Assembly: GCF_025061645.1 (NCBI RefSeq)
Contig: NZ_JANYMP010000001.1
Coordinates: 447,591-511,590 of the forward strand
Length of the DNA: 64,000 nt
Reading direction: 5' to 3'
Source of the DNA: Umezawaea endophytica
GTDB taxonomy: Bacteria > Actinomycetota > Actinomycetes > Mycobacteriales > Pseudonocardiaceae
Shown: one piece after another, positions 1-10,300 of the stretch
Layout: each line of letters starts with the position of its first letter
Numbering within the stretch: the first letter of the stretch is position 1
The notes under the pieces: model-generated
What the model was told of the DNA's origin: nothing
The model's database searches: none
Seen by the model: only the letters and a program-made list of their open reading frames with translations
Made by a program: the position numbers and the translations under genes

Positions 1-3000
1 ACCCGGACGACCCCTGGTCGGCGGTGTCCAGCCGCCACGAGCCGTCGCCGTCGGCGAGCCCGCCGAACTGGTGGAAGTCGTTGTAGACGAACCCGACGTC
101 GAACAGCGAGGCGCCGCCGAGTTCGCGCTGGAGAGCCGCCATCGGGTAGCGGCGGTGCGGCAGGACGTCCCGTTCCGCCTCGAACACCGCCCGCGCGAGG
201 TCCTGCCAGCTCCCGTCCGGGAGCGCGACCCGGAACGGCAGGGTGTTGAGGAACAGGCCGCGCACCTCGGCGCCGTCCGCCTCCTCCAGCCGCCCGTGGA
301 ACGAGAGCCCGGTGGTCACGTCACCGCCGCCGGTGACGGCGGAGAGCACGCGCAGGTGCGCCGCGAGCACGGCCGTCTTGAACGGCACGCCGGCGCGACG
401 CGCGAACGCCTCGACGTCCGCGCGGAGTTCGGCGGGCAGCGTGGTGACGAGCGAGCCGTGGCCCAGGTCCTCGTCGCGGTCGTGGCGCTCGCCGGGGACG
501 GTGTCCCCCAGCCCGTCGGAGACGACCGACCAGCGGGGCAGGGGGCTCCCGTCGGTGCCCGCCAGGCGCTCGCGCCAGTACCGCCTGCTCTCCGGTGAGG
601 TCAGTGCCGCGCGCTCGGCCGCGATGAAGTCGCGGAAGGACGAGCGGAGCGGGGCGGGCCGGACGTCCTGCCCGGCGAGGAGGGCGTCGTAGGTCGTGCT
701 GATCTCGGCGAGGGTGGACGTGAGGCTCCAGCCGTCCAGGATGGCGTGGTGCTCGGTGACGGACCACTGGAAGGCGTTGTCGGACAGCACGTGCACGGTC
801 ATCCGGCACAGCGGTGCCGCGGCGAGGTCGAGCGAGATGCGCCGCTCGGCATCCAGGTGCTCGTCCACCGCCGCGCGCCGGGTGTCCTCCGGCGTCGCAC
901 GCAGGTCGACGACGGAGAGGGGGATCTCGGCCGACGGGTGCACGAGCTGCACGGGCACGCTGAAGCGGCTCATGGCGAAGGAGGTCCGCAGGACGGGGTG
1001 CCGCGCGGTGACCAGCGCGAGCGCGGCGCGGAAGCGGGCCTCGTCGAACGTTCCGGCCAGCCGCAGGGTGTGGACGTTGTGGTACGGCTTGCGCTCGGGG
1101 TCGCGCTCCATCTCGTAGACCATGCCGACCTGGAGCTCCGCCATCGGGTAGGCGTCCTCCAGCCCGTCCGGCAGCAGTGCGCGGTCGGCGTCGGCGAGCA
1201 CGGAGAACGGCTCGGACCTCACCGTGTCGACCGCGTCCTCGAGCGCGGCGGCGAGTCCCGCGGGCGTCGGGTTCGCCAGCATCGTCGCCAGGCTCGCGGT
1301 CAGCCCCGCCTCGCGCGTCTCGCCGAGGACCTGGATGCTGCGGATGGAGTCGCCGCCCAGGTCGAAGAAGTTGTCGTGCCGTCCCACCCGGTCCACGCCG
1401 AGCACCCGCGACCAGACCCCGGCCAGCAGCTCCTCGACCTCGCCGACCGGCGGGACGTACTCCTGCGCCACGTCCGGCCGCGCCTCGTCCGGGTCGGGCA
1501 GCGCCCGCCGGTCCACCTTCGCGTTCGACGTGAGCGGCAGGACGTCCAGGAGCACGAACAGCCGCGGCACCATGTAGGTCGGCAGCCGCTCCCCCAGCCA
1601 CGCCCGGACCTCGCCGGTGGACGGCGCGTCCCCGGCCGCGACGAGGTAGGCGACCAGGTCGACCCCCGCCGACGAGTTCGGCCGGGTCACCACGACGCAG
1701 TCGCGCAGGGCGGGGTGGTCGCGCAGCGCGGCCTCGACCTCGCCCAGCTCGACGCGGTACCCGCGCACCTTGACCATGTGGTCGACCCGGCCGAGGAACT
1801 CCACCAGGCCGTCGGCGGACCAGCGGCCCAGGTCGCCGGTGCGGTACAGGCGTTCACCCGCCCGGAACGGGTGCGGCAGGAAGCGCTCCGCCGTCAGCCC
1901 CGGCTGACCGAGGTAGCCGCGCGCCAGGCACGGTCCGGACACGCACAGCTCGCCCGGCGTCCCCACCGGCACGGGCTGACCGGCGTCGTCGAGCGCCCAC
2001 ACCTCGGTGTTCGCCAGGGGAACGCCCAGCGGCAGCGGACCCGCGGGCACGTCACCGCGCCGGAACGAGCCGCACACCGAGAACGTCGTGGTCTCCGTCG
2101 GCCCCCAGCCGTTGACGACCTCCAGGTCCGGGCAGCGCTCCAGGATCCGCGCCACGTGCGCGGGCGACACCGTCTCGCTGCCGGTCAGCACCCGGCGCAG
2201 GCCGTCGAACAGCCGCGGCTCGTGGTCCACCAGCAGCGCGAACAGCGACGCCGTGGCGTGCAGCACCGTCACGGCGGACCCGGTGACCCACTCGGCGACC
2301 TCCTGCGGTCCGTACCGGACGGTCGGGGCCACCACGAGGCGCGCGCCGCCCACCAGCGGCGCCCACACCTCGAACGTGGACACGTCGAAGGACGCCGAGG
2401 CGATCTGGAGCAGCGTGTCGTCCGGCCCCAGGGTCATGCTGTCGGCGCCGTGCAGCAGCTCGGTGACGTTGCGGTGCCGGGTCACGACGCCCTTGGGCCG
2501 TCCCGTCGACCCGGACGTGAAGATCACGTAGCAGCCGTGGTCCGGTCCCGCGCCGCCGTCGAGGTCCTCGTCGTCGCCCGACAGCGGCTCGTCCACCGCC
2601 AGCACCCGCCAGGGCCCTCCGGGGACGCTGCCCGCGGCGGCTCCCGCGGTGAGCACCAGCGGGGCCGCGGACCGGTCGAGCATGTACTCCAGCCGGGACG
2701 CCGGGAACGCGGGGTCCAGCGGCACGTAGAGGCCGCCGGCCTTCAGCACCGCGAGCCAGCCGACGACCAGCTCGACAGACCTCTCCACGCACACGCCGAC
2801 CGCGATGTCGGGGCCGATCCCGAGGTCGCGCAGCTTGCGCGCCAGGCGGTTCGCCCGCGCGTTCAACTCCCGGTACGTCACCGACTCCGCGCCGGAGACC
2901 ACGGCCACGGCGTCCGGCGACGCCGCCACCCGCTGTTCGACCATGCGGTGCACCGGCGTGGGCGGCACCTCGACGGCGGTCGAGTTCCACGACTCCAGCA

Positions 3001-4387
3001 CGGCGCGCTCGGCCTCGCCGAGCAGCGACACCCACCGGTGCGCGGCGTCCGGGTCGGCGACCATCTCGGCCAGCACCCGCAGGTGGTACCCGCGGAGGAG
3101 GGCGACCTGGGTGGCGGCCAGCGCCCGCGCGTCGTACTCGAGCTCCAGGTTGACGCCGTCGCCACCGGGCTGCCGGACGAACGCCGCGACCAGGGCGAAG
3201 TGCGTGCGCGCCACGTCGCCCGCGGGCACGTCGTCGGCCTCGGCCGGGATCTGCTGGAAGTCGGTGTAGACGAAGTTGGTCTCGAACAGCGGCGCGCCGC
3301 CGAGGTCGCGCTGCAACGCGCCCATGGGGTAGCGGCGGTGCGGCAGCAGGTCGTTCTCGGCGTCGAAGACGGCCCGGACGAGGTCCCGCCAGGTGCCGTC
3401 GGCCAACCGCACCCGCAGCGGCACGGTGTTGACGAACAGGCCGCACACGTCGGCGCCGCCCTCCTCCTCCAGCCTGCCGTTGGCGGTCAGCCCGACCACG
3501 ACGTCCGCCGACCCGGTGACCAGGCCCATCGCCTTCACGTGCGCGGCCAGCAGCACCGCCTTCACCGGCACCCGGCACGACCGGGCCAGCTCGCGCAGCC
3601 GCGGCGGCAGGTCCGCGGGCAGCGGCGTCACCAGCGAGCCGTACCCGCGGTCCGCGTCGTGGGTGTGCCGCTCCCCCGCGACGGGTTCGGCGGTCGGCGT
3701 GACCGGCCGGTCCGGGGACCAGCGCGGCAGGCGGCCGTCCGGCGGTTCGGCCAGCCTCCGACGCCAGAACTCGGTGCTCTCCACCGATTCCAGGGCGGCG
3801 CGCTCGGCGACGATGTAGTCCCGGTAGGTCGAGCGCGGCGACTCGGCCGCCGGTTCCCCGCCCGCGAGGAGGAGCCGGTAGGCGTCGGTGATCTCCGAGA
3901 CCAGCGAGGCCAGGCTCCAACCGTCCAGGATGGAGTGGTGCTCGGTGAACGTCCAGTGGAAGGCGGTGTCGGACAGGACGTGCACGCCCGTGCGGCACAG
4001 CGGCGCCACCGAGACGTCCAGCGGCGTGCGCCGCTCGGCGTCCAGGTAGGCCGACAGCGCCGGGGCCGCGTCCAGGCCGCGGAGGTCGACCACGGTGAGC
4101 GGCACCTCGGCCGAGTCGAACACGAGCTGCATCGGCTCGCTGAACCCGACCAGCGCGAAGGAGGTGCGCAGGATCGGGTGCCTGGCCACGGCGTTGGCCA
4201 GCGCGCGCCGGAAGCACCGCTCGTCGAACGCCCCGGCGACCTTCAGCGTGTGCACGTTGTGGTAGGGCAACCGCTCCGGGTCGCGCTCCATCTCGTAGAC
4301 CATGCCGACCTGGAGCTCCGACATGGGGTACGCGTCCACGAGCCGGGGCGGGTCCTGCGTGATCACCGTGTCCTCCACCGCGCTCAT
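1..4387 (-). CDS. Non-ribosomal peptide synthetase, C-A-T-C..., 3' end beyond window
   Basis: Multimodular peptide synthetase acting in the cytoplasm; about 1462 codons are visible and the C-terminus lies past the left edge. Order seen: C domain (residues ~17-440, HHSILDG), A domain (~476-965, [11 protein letters not shown] near 622, A10 lysine in [10 protein letters not shown]), T domain (~1000-1060, serine in LGGDSI), then a second C domain (from ~1075, HHAILDG near 1212) cut by the window edge. Hand-read pocket code: DVFHLGGTFK. The first half resembles Hpg-type codes and the last part valine-type codes, so I assign no substrate. Both C domains belong to the divergent YPM-x-ELQVGMVYEM group also seen in the upstream enzyme. 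The ATG at 4387 is 7 bp after the upstream stop, so the two genes are probably co-transcribed and act in sequence. No frameshift is seen. Confidence 0.93.
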   Translation of the reverse strand, partial: MSAVEDTVITQDPPRLVDAYPMSELQVGMVYEMERDPERLPYHNVHTLKVAGAFDERCFRRALANAVARHPILRTSFALVGFSEPMQLVFDSAEVPLTVVDLRGLDAAPALSAYLDAERRTPLDVSVAPLCRTGVHVLSDTAFHWTFTEHHSILDGWSLASLVSEITDAYRLLLAGGEPAAESPRSTYRDYIVAERAALESVESTEFWRRRLAEPPDGRLPRWSPDRPVTPTAEPVAGERHTHDADRGYGSLVTPLPADLPPRLRELARSCRVPVKAVLLAAHVKAMGLVTGSADVVVGLTANGRLEEEGGADVCGLFVNTVPLRVRLADGTWRDLVRAVFDAENDLLPHRRYPMGALQRDLGGAPLFETNFVYTDFQQIPAEADDVPAGDVARTHFALVAAFVRQPGGDGVNLELEYDARALAATQVALLRGYHLRVLAEMVADPDAAHRWVSLLGEAERAVLESWNSTAVEVPPTPVHRMVEQRVAASPDAVAVVSGAESVTYRELNARANRLARKLRDLGIGPDIAVGVCVERSVELVVGWLAVLKAGGLYVPLDPAFPASRLEYMLDRSAAPLVLTAGAAAGSVPGGPWRVLAVDEPLSGDDEDLDGGAGPDHGCYVIFTSGSTGRPKGVVTRHRNVTELLHGADSMTLGPDDTLLQIASASFDVSTFEVWAPLVGGARLVVAPTVRYGPQEVAEWVTGSAVTVLHATASLFALLVDHEPRLFDGLRRVLTGSETVSPAHVARILERCPDLEVVNGWGPTETTTFSVCGSFRRGDVPAGPLPLGVPLANTEVWALDDAGQPVPVGTPGELCVSGPCLARGYLGQPGLTAERFLPHPFRAGERLYRTGDLGRWSADGLVEFLGRVDHMVKVRGYRVELGEVEAALRDHPALRDCVVVTRPNSSAGVDLVAYLVAAGDAPSTGEVRAWLGERLPTYMVPRLFVLLDVLPLTSNAKVDRRALPDPDEARPDVAQEYVPPVGEVEELLAGVWSRVLGVDRVGRHDNFFDLGGDSIRSIQVLGETREAGLTASLATMLANPTPAGLAAALEDAVDTVRSEPFSVLADADRALLPDGLEDAYPMAELQVGMVYEMERDPERKPYHNVHTLRLAGTFDEARFRAALALVTARHPVLRTSFAMSRFSVPVQLVHPSAEIPLSVVDLRATPEDTRRAAVDEHLDAERRISLDLAAAPLCRMTVHVLSDNAFQWSVTEHHAILDGWSLTSTLAEISTTYDALLAGQDVRPAPLRSSFRDFIAAERAALTSPESRRYWRERLAGTDGSPLPRWSVVSDGLGDTVPGERHDRDEDLGHGSLVTTLPAELRADVEAFARRAGVPFKTAVLAAHLRVLSAVTGGGDVTTGLSFHGRLEEADGAEVRGLFLNTLPFRVALPDGSWQDLARAVFEAERDVLPHRRYPMAALQRELGGASLFDVGFVYNDFHQFGGLADGDGSWRLDTADQGSSG

Positions 4388-4394
4388 CCGGTCG

Positions 4395-7300
4395 TCACCG
4401 CTCGCCGGTCGTGCGCGCGGCGAGCAGCTCGCGGTCGCGGTCCGAGAGCATCGCGAACGGCGAAGCCTTGGCGGGCGGCGGTTCCACGGCCTTCGGCGGC
4501 CCGACGACCAGGCCGAGCGCCTCGACCGTCGGGTGCTGGTTCAGGTCCTGCAAGCCGACGACGAGCCCCTTCGTCCGCGCCTGCCCCACGACCTGGATGC
4601 TGCGGATGGAATCGCCGCCCAGGTCGAAGAAGTTGTCCTGCCGACCGACCCGGTCGACGTCGAGCACCCGCTGCCAGATCTCGGCCAGCAGCTCCTCGAC
4701 CGCGCCGACCGGCGGGACGAACTCCTCGGCGTCGTCCTGGCGGATCTCCTTCGGCTCCGGCAGCGCGCGGCGGTCGATCTTCGCCCGCGGCGTGAGCGGC
4801 AGCTCGTCGAGGAACACGAACAGGCGCGGCACCATGTAGCTCGGCAGCCGCTGCCCCAGCCACGTCCTCAGCTCGCCGGACGTCGGGGCGGCGCCGTCCA
4901 TCACCGCGTAGCCCACCAGGTCGATGCCCGCCGTGGTGTTGGCGCGGGTGACCACCACGCACTCGCGCAGGTCGGGGTGCTCGCGCAGCGCGGCCTCGAC
5001 CTCGCCCAGCTCGACCCGGTAGCCGCGCACCTTGACCATGTGGTCGGTGCGGCCGAAGAACTCCACCCGGCCGTCGATCGACCAGCGCCCCCGGTCACCC
5101 GTGCGGTACAGGCGTTCCCCGGCGCGGAAGGGGTGCGGCACGAAGCGCTCCGCCGACAGCCCCGGCCTGCCGAGGTAGCCGCGCGCCAGGCACGGGCCCG
5201 AGACGTACAGCTCGCCGGACGAGCCGACCGGCACCGGCAGCCCGGCTTGGTCCAGCACCCACACCTGCGTGTTGACCAGCGGGGAACCCAGCGGCAGCGC
5301 GCCGGACGGCACGGTGCCGCGGGTGTAGACGCCGCACACCGAGAACGTCGTGGTCTCCGTCGGGCCCCAGCAGTTCACCAGCTCCAGGTCCGGGCAGCGT
5401 TCCAGTACCCGCTCCACGTGCGGCGGTGACACGGTCTCGCTGCCGGTCAGGAAGCGGCGCAACCCGTCGAAGGTCTGCGGCTCGTGGTCGACCAGCAGCG
5501 CGAACAGCGACGCCGTGGCGTGCAGGACCGTCACGCCCGCGTCGACGACCCACTCCGCGATCTCGCGCGGCCCGTACTGCACCGGCGGTGCCAGCACCAG
5601 CCGAGCGCCACCCACCAGCGGCGCCCACACCTCGAAGGTCGAGTTGTCGAAGGACAGCGGCGCGAGCTGGAGCAGGGTGTCGGTGGGGTTGAGCGTGAGG
5701 AACTCGCCGCCGTGCAACAGTTCCGTGACGTTGCGGTGCCGCGTCACAACACCCTTCGGCTGCCCGGTCGACCCGGACGTGAAGATCACGTAGAAGCCGT
5801 TGTCCAGCGCCGCGCCGCCGTCGAGGTTCCGCTCGTCGCCCCCGGTCCACAGCGACTCGTCGACGGCCAGCACCCGCCACGGTCCGTCCGGCACGCGGTC
5901 GACGACCTGCTCGCCCGCGAGGACGAGGTCCGCGGACACCTCCCGCAGCATGTACGCCATGCGGTCGACGGGGAACTCGGGCTCGATCGGCACGTAGACG
6001 CCGCCCGCCTTCAGGACGGCCAGCAGGCTGGTGATCATGCCGAGCGAGCGGTCCTGGCACAGCGCCACCGGCACGTCCGGTCCGACGCCGAGGTCGCGCA
6101 GCCGTCGGGCCAGCCGGTTCGCCCGCGCGTTCAGCTCGCCGTAGGTCAGGGCGACCCCGCCCGACTCCACCGCCACCGAGTCCGGCGACGCCGCGACCCG
6201 CTCCTCGAACATCCGGTGCACCAGCACCGGCGGCACCTCGCCCTCGTTGGCGTTCCACGAGTCCAGCAGCCCGCGCTCGTCCTCGCCGAGCAGCGGCACC
6301 CACCGGTGCCGGGCCTCCGGGTCGGCCACCATCTCGGCCATGACCCGCAGGTAGTAGTCGCGGTAGAGCAGGACCTGGTCCGCTGTCAGGACTTCCGTGT
6401 GGTAGTCCATCCCGAACAGCAGGCGGTTGGAGTACGGGTTGCGGATCACGCCCACGTTGAGCGGGAAGTTGGTGGGTTCGGCGCGGTCCGTGGTGAAGCT
6501 GTCGATCTTGTCGTCCTCGATCCGCATGAGGCCCGGCCCGAAGGCCTTGTCCAGCACGTGGAAGTGGTTGTGGACGAAGTTCACCTCGAACAGCGGCTCG
6601 CCACCGATCTCCCGCTGGAGCGCGCCGAGCGGGTAGCGCCGGTGCGGCAGCAGTTCGCGCTCGGTCTCGAAGACGGTCCGCACCAGGTCGCGCCAGGTGC
6701 CGTCGGGCAGCTCGACGCGGAACGGCACGGTGTTGAGGAACATGCCGCGCACCTCGGTGCCGCCGTCCTCCTCCAGCCGTCCGTTTGCGGTGAGCCCGAC
6801 CAGCAGGTCCGAACTGCCGGTGACCAGGCTCATGACCTTCAGGTGCGCCACCAGCAGCACGGCCTTGAGCGGCACGGAGCACTCGCGCGCCAGGTGGCGC
6901 AGCCCGTCGCACAGGTCCTCCGGCAGCAGCGTCTCGACGGAGCCGTACCCCTGGTCGGGGTGGTGCTCGCGCCACTCGTGCTCCTGCGCCCGCCCGGTCA
7001 GGCTCGTGGGGCGGTCGGTGGGCCACCGGGGCAGGCGGCAGTCCGGCCGGTCGCTGACGCGGTCGAGCCAGAACGCCCTGCTCTCCTCCGAGGCCAGCGT
7101 CTCCCGTTCGGCGGCGATGAAGTCGCGGTAGGCGGAACCGGGCGGGGTGAGCACCGGGTCCTCACCGGCCAGCAGCCGCTGGTACACCTCGGCGATCTCG
7201 GAGATCGTGGAGTGCAGGCTCCAGCCGTCGAAGATGGCGTGGTGCTCGGTGATCGTCCACTGGAAGGACTCGTCGGTCAGCCGGTGCAGGGCGAAGCGCA

Positions 7301-10300
7301 GCAGCAGCGGCCGGGAGTGGTCGAACGGGCGGCGGCGCTCGGAGAGCACGTGGTCGTCGAGGAGCCGGTCCCTGGTCGCCTCGTCGTGGTGGCGCAGGTC
7401 CGCCACGATGAACGGCATCTCCGCCGTCCGGTGCACGAGCTGCATCGGCTCGCTGAAACCGCTGAGGTCGAACGAGGTGCGCAGGATCGGGTGCCGGGCG
7501 ATGACCCGTGCCGTCGCGTCGCGGAAGGCCGCCTCGTCGTAGGGTCCGACGATCCGGAGCCCGTCCAGGTTGTGGTACGCCCGGCGCTCCGGGTTCAGCT
7601 CCATCTCGTAGACCATGCCGACCTGGAGCTCCGCCATCGGGTAGGCGTCCTCCAGCCCCTCCGGCAGCAGCGCCCGGTCCTCTTCGGACACCAGCGCGAA
7701 CGGTTCGCGCACCACGGGCTCGGTCCCCTGCGCGACAACGGTTTCCACGCGGGTCGCGAGACCCGCCGTCGTCGGGTCGCGGAACAGGTCCTGGAGGTCG
7801 AACGAGAGCCCGCCGTTCCTGGCCTGGCCGAGGACCTGGATGCTGCGGATGGAGTCGCCGCCCAGGTCGAAGAAGTTGTCGTGCCTGCCGACCCGGTCCA
7901 CGCCCAGCACCCGCTGCCAGATCTCGGCGAGCACCTCCTCGACCTCGCCGACCGGCGCCACGTACTCCTGGGCCAGCTCGGGGCGGACGGCCTCCGGTTC
8001 GGGCAGTGCCTTGCGGTCCACCTTCCCCTGCGGGGTCAGGGGAAGCGCGTCCAGCGCCACGAAGTGGCGGGGGACCATGTAGTCCGGCAGCCGCTTGCGC
8101 AGCCAGGCGCGCAGCTCGTCCGTGGACGGCGCCGCGCCGTCGGCGACCAGGTAGCCCGCCAGGTCGGTCTGGCCGTCGGGCCCGCGGCGGGCGACGACAG
8201 TCGCCTCCAGCACGCCGGGGTGGGTCCCCAGCACCGTCTCGACCTCGCCGGTCTCGATCCGGTAGCCGCGGATCTTCACCTGGGCGTCGGCGCGGCCGAC
8301 GTACTCCAGCCCGCCCCGCGCGGTCCAGCGGCCGAGGTCCCCGCTGCGGTAGAGGCGTCCACCGGCGTCGCCGGTGCGGTGGTCGGCCACGAACCGCTCG
8401 GCGGTCAGCGCGGGCAGGCCGGTGTAGCCGCGGGCGAGTCCCGCGCCGCCGACGTGGATCTCCCCGGTCACCCCGATCGGGCAGGGTCGGCCGTGGGCGT
8501 CCAGCACGTGCACGCCCAGGTCTGGCAGGGGCCTGCCGATCTGGCTGAGGTCGCGCTCCAGGTCCACCTCGGTCAGTTCGAGGTACGTGACGTGGACGGT
8601 GGTCTCGGTGATGCCGTACATGTTCACCAGCAACGGCGCCGCGTACCCGTGCCGCGAAGCCCACCGCCGCACCGACGGCCGGTGCAAGGCCTCGCCGCCG
8701 AACACCACGGCCCGCAACGACAAGTCACCCGCCGCCTGCTCGTCGACGGTCTCGAACTGGCGGAACGCCGACGGCGTCTGACTCAGGATCGTCACCGACT
8801 CGTCACGCACCAGCGCGTGGAACGCCTCCACATCACGACTCGTCGCATACGGCACCACCACCAGACGACCACCGGTCGTCAACGCACCCCACATCTCCCA
8901 GACGGAGAAGTCGAACGCGAAGCTGTGGAACAACGTCCACACGTCGTCCTGCCCAAACGGCAACCGCTCCCGCACACCACCGATCAACCGCACCACGTTC
9001 CGGTGCGTCACCGTCGTCCCCTTCGGACGACCCGTCGACCCCGACGTGAAGATCACGTAGGCGGCGTTGTCGGGCTCCACCTCGGGCAGCGCGTCGCCGT
9101 GGACCTCCACCGCGTCCTCGACGTCGACGAGCTGCCACGGGCCCTCGGGGACGGCGGCGGCGGTCGGCGGGTGGACGAGGACGGTCTTCGCGCCGACCTC
9201 GTCGAGCATGAACGACACGCGGTCGGCGGGGAACGCCGTGTCGAGCGGCACGTACACGCCGCCCGCCTTCAGCACCGCGAGGCACGCCACCACCATGTCC
9301 GGCGAGCGCTCCAGGCACACCCCGACGCAGACCTCCGGTCCCACACCCAGCGCCCGCAGCCGCCGCGCCAGCGCGGACGAGCGCCGGTCCAGCTCCCCGT
9401 AGGTCCACGTCGTCCCGGCGCCGGTCAGCGCCACGGCGTCCGGGTGCTCGGCGGCCCACCGCGCCACGAGGTCGTGCACCGTCCCGGCCGGGAGCGTGCT
9501 CTCGGCGCCGGACCAGGACGCCACCAGCTCGGCCTCCTCGGTGGACAGCAGGTCGACCTCGCTCAGCGGCAGGTCGGGCTCGACGACGACCCGGCGCAGC
9601 AGCGTCTCCCAGTGGCCCACGAAGGCGCGCACGGTCTCGGCGTCGAACAGGTCGGTCGCGTACTCGACCTCCAGCCGCAGCCCGTCGGCGCGGCGGAAGA
9701 CGGACCACGTGAGGTCGTACTTGGCGGTGCCGGTGGAGACCGTGCTCCGCTCGAAGGTGACACCGTCGTCCAGGACCCCGGCGTCGTCCTCCTCGTGCAG
9801 GGCGAAGACGACCTGGACGATCGGGCTGTACCCGAGGTCGCGCTCCGGGTGCAGGTGGTTCACCACCACGTCGAACGGCACCCGGCTGCGCGACAGCGCG
9901 TCCAGGACACCGGCGCGGGTGCGGGCGACGAGCGCGCGGAACGTCGGGTCGTCCGCCAGGCTGGTGCGGATGACGAGGGAGTCGGCGAAGAACCCCATGA
10001 CCTCGTCGAGCGCCGAGGGGCCGCGACCCGCCGTCGGCGAGCCGAGCACGACGTCCTCACTGCCCGAGTGCCGGGCGACCAGTGCCTGGAAGGCCGCGAC
10101 GAGGGCCACGTACGGCGTGACGCCCGCGTCCGCGGCGAACTTCTCCAGCTCCGCGAGGGGGACACCGGTCAGGTCGAAGTGCTCGGTGCGGCCCCGGTAG
10201 CTCAGCTCGGCGGGCCGCGGGCGGTCGGCACCGAGGTCGAGGACGGCGGGCGCGCCGTCCAGCGCGCGGGTCCACGCCTCCAGCGACCGCGCGGCGGAGG

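Noticed and set aside
1500-2960. Assigning hydroxyphenylglycine to the DVFHLGGTFK A domain
   Set aside because: Only the first half of the code resembles Hpg; the second half does not, and no Hpg biosynthesis genes (HmaS, Hmo, HpgT) are in the window.
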